From contig OZ022256.1 in NCBI GenBank assembly GCA_963978905.1, positions 50,330,001-50,394,000 on the forward strand: a stretch of DNA of 64,000 nt, written 5' to 3'. Below the pieces are notes generated by a model. The model worked only from the letters and a program-made list of their open reading frames with translations. It searched no databases and had not been told where the DNA came from. Position 1 is the stretch's first letter. Every line of letters starts with the position of its first letter. This DNA is from Trichostrongylus colubriformis. Its lineage: Eukaryota; Nematoda; Chromadorea; Rhabditida; Trichostrongylidae. Below, piece by piece: positions 56,701 through 64,000 of this stretch. The position numbers and the translations under genes are program-made.

Positions 56701-59425
56701 GAAAATCCACAGAAGTCAAGTTTCAAAAAATTTTGGCACGCAGCTAGCCCTGTCCAAACCTAGTTCGTGAAGAAAAACGCACCAAACGTCAAAATACCTT
56801 GAAATAGAGGTCAAGAGTGCCAGCGAACAAGACCTTCGCCAAGCTCTGTGCATAGGCCGATGCAGAATCGTTCGATGCCAACAGGATCTGTTGCTCTTCT
56901 TCTTGTGAAATGTACGGATAACTCAAAACTGAAAACTTCGTTTTTTTTGTTTATCGCTAATTTCTTGCATGTTTTTGGAAATTCACTCACTTTTACCCGC
57001 ACGACCCACATATCCTGAAGAGCTACCTGCTTTATCGGTTTCTGCCCAGTCTTCATCCTCCTCATAGCGACCACGTTTTGAGGCACGTCTGCAACAAAAT
57101 CGAATCCTACATTTCTATTTAAGGCTAAAGTACTATCAGGTGTGTGCAGAATAAATGGCCAAAACATAACTGGTCATAACTTCGCTTAGACAACTTTACT
57201 TGTCGAAATAGAAACCATTCGAATATACAGAATTTTGCCAACGATCTGGTGAAGAAAATATGCCACCGATCAAATTCTGGATTGCGAGAATTAATAAAGT
57301 CACTAAAATCAAGGATGGCAGTTTTACCCTGCATAGTATCGGCGAACTCCTTCTGACGCAGGTTTGCATCGAGAACCCGGAAAAAGTGGTAATCCGTTGG
57401 GGATAGGTCTGAGGAATAAGGGGGTGAGGCTCGATGCCTAACTGCATCAGTTATGCTGGGTGCGCAAAACAACGCAAAACCCCACACTTCGCAAGTCACC
57501 CAGCAAAAACTGATGCAGTTAGACATTGAAACTCTACCTCACCCCTCATTGCCCAGACCTATCCCTGACGGATTACCACTTTTTCCAGGTTCTCGAGCGA
57601 ATCTGCGCTAGGAGTTTGCCGAAACTATGCAGGTTGAAAATGCCATTCTTGACTTTATTATTTCCGGCAATCCAGAATTTCATCGTGATGACATATTTTC
57701 TTTACCAGATTGCTGGCAAGGTTGTGTAGATCCGAATGGTTTTTATTTCGATAAATAAATGAAGTAGTTGCGAAGGTTTTTTCAAAACAATTAAGGTTTA
57801 TATTTAAACAATCACTTTCAATTATGTTTGTTAAGTAATGTATGTTGTGTATGAGCGAAGTTATGGCGTTTTGAAAAGAGTGTCCGTACTGGCCATTCAT
57901 TCTGCACACACCTAATATTATTAGCAAGGAAATATGTATTTGAAGGAAAAGTATTCCACCACTCAAAATGAATTACTAAACTAGGGGATTACCCATAAAT
58001 ATCACAGAGCATTATAATATGAAGGGATACGGCTTACCGCTGGTAAACGTACATACGTGACCACCTCGCGCTCATAAGCCCCTCCCCTGCGGTCCGCTCT
58101 TACCAATATGTGCAATACTGTCGGTTTTCCGCTCAAAAAATCTAGGCGCTGTGACGCGAGGATGTGACAAAAAATCAATCCATAGATCTAAATTTTCTCG
58201 GAGTTATTGCCCTTTTACAACAAAAATTCAATATTTCAGCCCAGCTTTAATAAAAATGGAAATGCTGGTCACACTGAGAAGATTTCGCGACTGCAAACGT
58301 TCGAACATATCGAAGTGTATGCGTAAGGTACCATAAAATAGGAGACCTACTTTCAACAACGATGATTTTATATGATTTGACAACATAAAAAATCACCAAC
58401 CGCTGTTCTCGGGTCGGATACGATTGACGTCGTTTTCTGGCCTCTGTGAGTCGATCCATATGACTGAACAGCTCACTTGATTTCGTGATTCGATTCGTTA
58501 TCCGACGTAAGAACTTTGATCCGAGTTTCCGAGTAAGAGCACGATTATGACCTAAAAAAGAAAAAAAAATAATTCCAATAGAATAATAGCTGAATTAATT
58601 GATAAAGTATAAATAATGAAGTTCAATTTGAACACCAATAAAAGTAATTTAATGGACAGGGGGTCACCTAGAGGCCATCTAGCAAAGCGTCGTGATGGCA
58701 CATGCAAAGCAACCTAGGCTTCTCAAGTATTACTACTCTCAACCCTGGAGTTCCACAACCACCGATGTGTTCAAAGACTGCGCAAATAGGTCAGGTCACA
58801 TGAGGAAGAAAAGCTCTTGCTCATTAGCACGCGGCTAATTCACAACGGGAACAGAAAGGCACTTGAAGAGCGCGGCGAAGCAAATCGCGTGGCGTGGTGA
58901 CCTGAATGGATCCTGATGCCTAGTCGTGAAATCCGTCATGGAAACAAAATACATGGCCCAACTCATTCGCTTGGAAATTTGAAGTCTTGATTCGCTCATG
59001 TCCTTTTCTGTCTAATTTCTGCCTCTAAAACTATTACCCGGAAGTTTAGAAAGGCAGAAAAGATTGTATGCTCCGGAGGTGGTTCCATTCCATCAGACGG
59101 GCTGACATACTTCATACATCATAGGAAAAGGATAGGGTCAAAGTGAAAAGCACCTTACAGGGCGTATTCTCTCAACCCTAATCTTCCCTCGGCAGTATAA
59201 ACTGGTAACCTCAAGTAAATGCCGTGAAAATAATCGCAAAAAAAAAACAGGAAAAAAAAGCTGCTGACCTTCTCCATCATCTAAAATTGACCCATCAGGT
59301 CCTGTACCGAAGTACTGCACGTAGATCTGTTGGAATGTATCTTTGCGATTTTTCAGCCGAGTAATATCGAGATCAATTTCACGAATAATATTCATCAGCA
59401 GGTCGCGAAATGTCTCCTTGTCCAT
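50723..59425 (-). CDS. Protein with four tandem BEN-like domains, 12 exons
   Basis: BEN domains bind DNA or chromatin factors. Exons (minus strand): 59425-59269, 58551-58401, 57088-56991, 56928-56798, 56468-56300, 55736-55603, 54792-54648, 54175-54045, 53165-53036, 52285-51986, 51310-51168, 50863-50723. They join in phase to 609 aa. Residues 1-150 are helical then basic and acidic. Four repeats follow, each an N-half (such as VYAEIMAKLLFPDTPHLFFK) and a C-half (such as KRVWLHEVLDRRFPTRD then KWKSCTTAINRN). A Lys/Glu/Ser-rich linker of about 100 residues (exon 52285-51986) separates repeats 3 and 4. Each repeat is split by a phase-0 intron at the same place, and modules join at phase 1. Repeat 4 lacks the W..C pair. 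The start is at an acceptor-like TCTATTTCAG, so trans-splicing or a missing first exon are both possible. A nuclear regulator is the likely role; BEN assignment is by pattern. Confidence 0.7.
50983..51148. repeat. Direct 79-bp duplication at 87-bp spacing in the last BEN intron
   Basis: GCGTGTTCCCACGCAATCGC and the following about 60 bp occur at 50983-51061 and again at 51070-51148 with only a few substitutions. The second copy ends close to the exon at 51168. It is a recent local duplication. Confidence 0.85.
52656..52834. mobile_element. MITE, family F, longest copy, in BEN gene intron
   Basis: Ends TAACGCCTCGTTCATACTTT and AAAGTATGAACGCGGCCTA are inverted repeats matching the mini-MITEs at 19203 and 30308. 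The interior of about 130 bp is present here and lost in the short copies. Confidence 0.65.
55725..56215. repeat. Tandem duplication of an exon edge and adjoining intron in BEN gene
   Basis: The block from the 5' edge of the exon 55736-55603 into its upstream intron (GAGTCAGATAGGTGCATTCG, then the GAAGAATTGATAG polypyrimidine part, GGATGCGCCATGCATTT, GAAAGGAGATGGGACACT) is repeated at about 55993-56215 with substitutions. The second copy carries only the first about 25 bases of the exon, so it is a truncated, decaying exon copy. Confidence 0.75.
57139..57912. mobile_element. Palindromic mariner dimer 2 in BEN gene intron 2
   Basis: Ends GGTGTGTGCAGAATAAATGG and CCATTCATTCTGCACACACC are inverted. 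The minus strand encodes YSSDLSPTDYHFFRVLDANL and the DRWQNSVYSNGFYFDK terminus. The plus strand of the right half carries a degraded inverted copy (LSLTDYHFFQVLE). Organisation is the same as 43161-43838. Here the third-Asp position is still D. An insertion of about 60 bp lengthens the right half. Confidence 0.82.
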
Positions 59426-59703
59426 TTCATCTGAAATAGACACTTAACGTTCTGATAAATCAAAATCCACGCAAATACTTTCAAACTGAAGCATGATCAA
59501 GTTTGGTCAATCCCTTGGTTTATTTTAGTTATCAATCTGAAAGCTGCCTCGAAAACAGCTGTCAGTACAAAAAACCGCAAGCCTTCTTCAGAACCGGATT
59601 TCTCCGTACCTCCATGATTAATCGACAGACGGCCATAACTTGCCAACTATCGGAAAGTTTCACTTTCACCTTACCCCATCTTGCGAGTACTTCACGGACT
59701 AGG

Positions 59704-59740
59704 GAGGGGGGAGAGAGAGATAGAGAGAGAGAGAAAGAAA
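59704..59740. repeat. GA-rich microsatellite
   Basis: An imperfect run of GA dinucleotides (GAGAGAGATAGAGAGAGAGA core). Confidence 0.85.
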
Positions 59741-59902
59741 ATTGATGGCATCACTCCTTGAATAGAAAAAAACCGGGAGGGGTCAGGAGAAAGAGGGCGA
59801 TGGAAAGAAATTATCGTTTTGAAACGAACACTTGAGGATAAAGGCGATAATCTGTACAGAAATCCGGATTTAAAAGCGCAATGTTGTGGTTTGTATTCGC
59901 AC

Positions 59903-60048
59903 CAGGTGAGCTTCGCGATCTACATCGCGTTACGGGGCACCGGTGCGAAGCGGGCTGTGGGCGAAATGATGTAAACAGGTGAGCTTCGCGATCTACATCG
60001 CGTTACGGGACACCGGTGCGAAGCGGGCTGTGGGCGAAATGATGTAAA
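59903..60048. repeat. 73-bp tandem duplication, nearly identical units
   Basis: Units 59903-59975 and 59976-60048 start CAGGTGAGCTTCGCGATCTA and differ at about one base (GGGGCACC/GGGACACC). Each contains CTTCGCGATC and GGTGCGAAGC, which are partly self-complementary. Confidence 0.92.
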
Positions 60049-60559
60049 AGAAATTGCACAGCAATGTGGTTTGGCGGAAATCAATACATAGATTTTACAT
60101 TTGTGCTGAGGGGTAGTCCATTTACAGCCTTCTTTACAAAGGTCCATTATAGCAATAGGTATCGATCTACATGCAATAAGCTCTACAGAATGTAAGCTTC
60201 TGCAATTATGTCCATCCACTGGTGTGGCCCATCTCATTGCCCGGCCCTCTGTAAGAAAACCGACAATTACGACCTATAGCACATGATGCTGCAGTTTTCA
60301 ACCTCTGCGACTGTAATCATTCAATGAGATCCCATTACCTGTTCAGCTCTTTGCATAGAGATCTATGATTTCGATCGATGTCGACCAATAGGACTTCATT
60401 GAAGTTCTGCAACAGCTTCACCTATTGGTGTGGCTTGCTGATGATTTTCCAGGATTTCATCTTTCATGACGGTACTCACTGAGTCTATGGTCCATAAGAC
60501 GTTTGCAGCCTTTCGCAAAAACCGATACTTTCAGCCAATATCCTGATGACGGCCCGTCT

Positions 60560-62125
60560 ACCGTGATCAGTTGACATTATTTTTGTCACTCTAGCAGCAT
60601 CGAATTACTTCCGCTCTCTACGGCACTTTAGACCGCTCCGGGCGGTGTTATATTTCTTATGAGTGAGCACGATATTGGTGATTGCACGTTCCGCCCATTG
60701 TAGGCGGGTCCACCTACCTCAATAATGTGCAACACCGCCTAGACAGCACTAATCTCCATCGATTTTTTTCGCAGTTTCTGGGCTGCACCTGAGACAACTT
60801 ATAAACGCTCGTTAAGCACCACCTACGTGGAGCGTGCTCCGCCTACTGAAGGCGTGTATTCTTCATCTACTACATACACCCTTCACTCATTTTGGCCTAC
60901 CTTATCGCTACTCCTGGCTCTTTTGGAACGAATTACAGCGAAGGGGCCGGTAGGTCTCTTCAGCAGTCACAAACTCCCTTGACTCATTTTGGCCCACCTT
61001 ATCCTGACTCCTGGGCTCTCTTGGAACGAATTATAGAATTTTGCATTTGGACACGAACATTGTAACGCACGCCCCTCCCACAGGGGACGGAGTCTGACAT
61101 GGTCCATGTGCTACCTGTCCATCTCTTAGCAAAACCTATCCAACCCTAACATGACCTGACTTCCCCCGCTTGTTTTTCAGGCAGTATAGAATTTCGCTTG
61201 GGACAGACAGACAACTTAACAGACACAACAACTACTGGTTTGTATATAGGTTATGTTATCCCGACTAATGGGCTCCTTGGAAAGAATTATAGAATTTTGC
61301 ATCTGAACACGGAACATTTTAACGCAGGCCTCGTCCATAGTGTCCACAGTGAGCGGAGTCTGACATAGTCTGGTGAAGTAGTGTGCAGTAAAGACACCTT
61401 CTGCACAAAAACCGATATTTCCGATCAATATCAATCGGTGGTGCATGATGTTATAGGATTTCAACTGTCCATAAGCCGTTTCCAGCCTTCGGCACAAACA
61501 CTGATATTTTCAATCAACATCGTAGCGAAGGCTCCGCCTAACGTGATCATTTGGCATTATTTTTGCCACTTCGGATGTTACACATTTTGGTTTTCACCCC
61601 GTCCCTGGACCGCTCTAGAGAAGAATATGATGTTTCATGAGTGAACACGATTTCGGTTGCTTGCACCGCCCACTGTGGGAGGGTCTTCCCTCACTTCAAA
61701 TATACTGGAAACAGCTCAGATCTCGCTGATCTCCAGCGATTTTTCCTCAGTCTCTAGACTGCTCTGGAGCTGGGTTATGAACAGTTGCAGTAAGCACCGG
61801 CCGCTTGCAGCACGCTCCGCCCGTTGAAGGTGGGCTTCCCTTGACTGCTACATATACTCCGATCTCATCTTGGTTCACCTTCTCCCGCTGCCCGTGGAAG
61901 TTTGAGATGAAAGAATTTTAGCGTTGATCTGAAGACAATGCAGCGAACGCCCCGCCTACTGCGGACGGAGTCAGGCTTGCCCATGTCCGCTCTGATCATC
62001 TTGGCCATGCCCACCCAACCCGAACTTGACCTGACCTCCCCACTTGTCTTACTGGTAAAACGGAGAATCGAACGGACAGACAATAGTACACACACCAAAC
62101 TCCTTGTTTATTTATAGGTTATGCT
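60560..62125. repeat. Two tandem copies of dispersed repeat family H
   Basis: About 60590-61260 and 61555-62125 share in order a TCATGAGTGA(G/A)CACGAT segment, a CCGCCCA(T/C)TG block, TCTCCA(T/G)CGATTTTT, a GCTCCGCC block and a terminal GACAGACA tract followed by TATAGGTTATG. The spacing is about 950 bp. It is related to 45740-46280. No transposase or reverse-transcriptase frame is discernible. Confidence 0.6.
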
Positions 62126-62640
62126 TCTGCAAAAGTAGGAATTGAGGAGCTTTAACCTGCTGGTTACGCGGAATGGACGACACTCGTTTGTAATGTAGAT
62201 GGACTAACAGTTCTGGACAGCCACGAACCCCGGTGGGGCAAAACCGTTCTTCACTTGGGCACATCACATGTCAGGAGCAGGCATCGTCGGCATCGAGGAG
62301 GTCTTCCGAATACGGGTCGCGCATGGGTAAGATCAACAGAGAGCCCCACATATCAGTTGATCACGTCTATATGGCGGTAGGTGGCAGAAATCATGTGGCT
62401 GGGGACTCGCAGAAATGTACGAACTGAAAAGCATTTTAGAGCTGTATTCTGCAAAAGTAAATAATAATAAGTTGGAATTGAGGAGCTACAACCTCCTGAT
62501 TACGCGGAATGGGCGACACTCGTTGGTAATGTAGATGGAACTAATAGTACTGGACAGCCACGAACCTCGGTGGGGCAAAACCGTTCATCACTTGGGCGTC
62601 ACATGTCAGGAGCAGACATCGTCGGCTTCAAAGAAGTGGT
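62126..62640. repeat. Two direct copies of an about 180-bp repeat
   Basis: GGAATTGAGGAGCT, ACGCGGAATGG(A/G)CGACACTC, GGACAGCCACGAACC and GGTGGGGCAAAACCGTTC recur in order at about 62140-62300 and 62473-62635, about 330 bp apart. Both are non-coding. Confidence 0.7.
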
Positions 62641-62698
62641 TCAGAGCGGAATTACAATGAAAAGAGTTTCTAATGCTGCGTACATATCAAATCGAATA

Positions 62699-64000
62699 AG
62701 AGTTTTGGCGCATCACCGTAAAGTTAAATATATGCATCGATCGAGAAAATGAGCGCATCTGCGCATCCGCGATTTGCGAGAATTGGCGGATCGGCGCATT
62801 CGCGATTTGGGAATTTAGACGCGCCACGTCACTCTTGTAACCGCGATCAGTTTAACGCGGTGCGTGCCAACGTGCGGCTTTCGGTGCTACTGGAGTTAGG
62901 GGGGGGGGGCCAGCGCACTGTGCTCTGCGTCTCTAAAGGAGCGCAGAGAAGTCATAGCGCCTGCCGAATCGGGTTCGAATATTACAAAGAAATGATTTGA
63001 TGATGAAAATTCATGCTTTTTTTCTATCCTATGTTAGCCTAAGCCTTGGGAAGGAGGTTCCCTTTCCCTGGGCTTAGGCGAATACGCGTAAGTGGCTGTT
63101 CAGTCTAGTTGAAGTAAATTTCTCGTTATATGCTAATGGAGGCCTAATTTAATCGTTTTCTAAGTTAGTTAGCTGTATCTAGGCATAAAATAACTTTGAG
63201 AGTGCCTATAAGCAGAAATTGGGCGCTACCTATGCTTTTGTCGAGTGGCCCCCCCCCTAACTCCAGTAGCGCCCGGCTTTCGATATCGGCTTTCGATAAG
63301 ATATGCAAAATTACGAAAAGGAAATAGGAGAAAAAGAAATCAACCGCACGCTGACACGCGCCGCGTTCAACTGACCGCGGTAGCTAGAGTGACGTGGCAT
63401 GCCAAAAATTCCAAATCGCGGATGCGCCGATGCGCTAAAGCTCTTATTCAATTTGTTATGCCATACCCAACTAAATGAGAGTTTTGGCGCATTGGCGTAA
63501 AGTTAAATATACGTATCGATCGAGAAAATGAGCACATTTGCGCATCTGCGATTAGAGAGAATTGGCGCGTTTGCGTAAAGGATAAGATACGTATTAATCG
63601 GAAGGTGAAAGTATTGGCGCATCCGCGATTTTGGATATTTGCCATAACAGATATCGGCTTTCGATGAGATATGGAAAATCACGAAATGGAAAGAGGAGAA
63701 AAAGAAATCAACCGCACGTTGGCACGCGCCGCGTTCAACTGACCGCGGTTGCTAGAGTGACGTGGCATGCCAAAAATTCCAAATCGCGGATGCGCCGATG
63801 CGCTAAAGCTCTTATTCAATCTGTTATGCCATACCCAACTAAATGAGAGTTTTGGCGCATTGGCGTAAAGTTAAATATACGTATCGATCGAGAAAATGAG
63901 CACATTTGCGCATCCGTGATTAGGGAATTTTGGCGTGCCACGTCACTCTTGTAACCGCGATCAGTTGAACGCGGTGCGTGCCATCGTGCGGCTTTCAATA
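62699..64000. repeat. Array of GC-rich foldback repeats, cut by the window end
   Basis: The unit GAGAGTTTTGGCGCATTGGC with GATCGAGAAAATGAGC and GATGCGCCGATGCGCTAAAG recurs with a period near 368 bp (63283-63480 and 63655-63850 are nearly identical). Inverted partners CACGTCACTCTTGTAACCGC occur at 62825 and 63937. The hAT-type MITE at 62883-63273 is inserted in it. The array runs off the right edge. Confidence 0.75.
62883..63273. mobile_element. Non-autonomous hAT-type MITE, family C copy 2, perfect 8-bp TSD
   Basis: It is alignable end to end with 29651-30050. Flanks cggctttc (62875-62882) and cggctttc (63274-63281) are identical 8-mers. Terminal GGTGCTACTGGAGTTAGGGG is mirrored by CCCCTAACTCCAGTAGCGCC. 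The same internal GGGTTCGAAT and CTAAGCCTTGG/CCTGGGCTTAGG motifs are present. Confidence 0.88.

Larger units (their letters stand above)
59431..60559. other. Region upstream of the BEN gene, no gene recognised
   Basis: It contains a GA-rich microsatellite (59704-59740) and a 73-bp tandem duplication. No exon that would extend the BEN protein N-terminally in phase was identified. The open frame at 59920-60237 arises from the duplicated repeat. Confidence 0.5.

Noticed and set aside
61216..62098. Open frames in the right-hand repeat region
   Set aside because: They coincide with duplicated dispersed repeats and include no transposase or reverse-transcriptase motif.
1..64000. CRISPR arrays, bacterial operons, rRNA or integrated virus
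   Set aside because: No regularly spaced short repeats with unique spacers, no Shine-Dalgarno-led gene strings, no rRNA-like conserved blocks and no viral protein motifs were seen.

Overview
The window reads as nuclear DNA of an intron-rich nematode. Seven multi-exon protein genes can be spliced by eye using GT..AG junctions, short exons (about 60-450 bp) and U-rich 3' splice sites. Strong splice-acceptor-like sites lie just upstream of several start codons, as expected for spliced-leader trans-splicing. Long introns packed with mariner remnants and foldback MITEs suggest a strongylid or hookworm-like parasite rather than Caenorhabditis; that placement is inference. No bacterial, viral, rRNA or CRISPR feature was seen.

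Layout. 1-9.0 kb is gene-poor and repeat-bearing. 9.09-12.95 kb (+) is a seven-exon short-chain dehydrogenase/reductase with a TATA box. 16.17-23.90 kb (-) is the UFM1 E3 ligase UFL1 (18 exons, 757 aa). 24.21-28.65 kb (-) is COG2 of the Golgi tethering COG complex (16 exons, 735 aa). The COG2 stop and UFL1 start are only about 300 bp apart on one strand, so the two may form an operon joining a Golgi-trafficking and an ER-modification gene. 30.89-32.82 kb (+) is a 187-aa protein resembling the C-terminus of Integrator subunit 1, with no room for the rest of that very large protein. 33.89-41.61 kb (-) is a divergent PP1-type phosphatase with an Ala/Pro/Gly-rich tail. 42.66-49.22 kb (+) is an unrecognised Cys-rich, EGF-like, probably secreted protein transcribed divergently from the phosphatase. 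50.72-59.43 kb (-) is a protein with four tandem BEN-like domains. 59.4-64.0 kb is repeats only.

Repeats fill introns and intergenic space. There is a mariner with intact 26-bp inverted repeats in a UFL1 intron. Two palindromic elements each carry two head-to-head mariner transposase remnants. A tRNA-derived sequence occurs as a foldback. Three MITE families show 8-bp target-site duplications readable in the sequence. Several palindromic families also occur.

The observations most worth following are the four-BEN gene, built from symmetric two-exon modules with a decaying exon copy beside one module; the COG2-UFL1 pair; the isolated INTS1-like C-terminus; and the palindromic mariner dimers. 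All exon models are manual. Coordinates were checked for reading-frame phase, but no search or transcript evidence was available.
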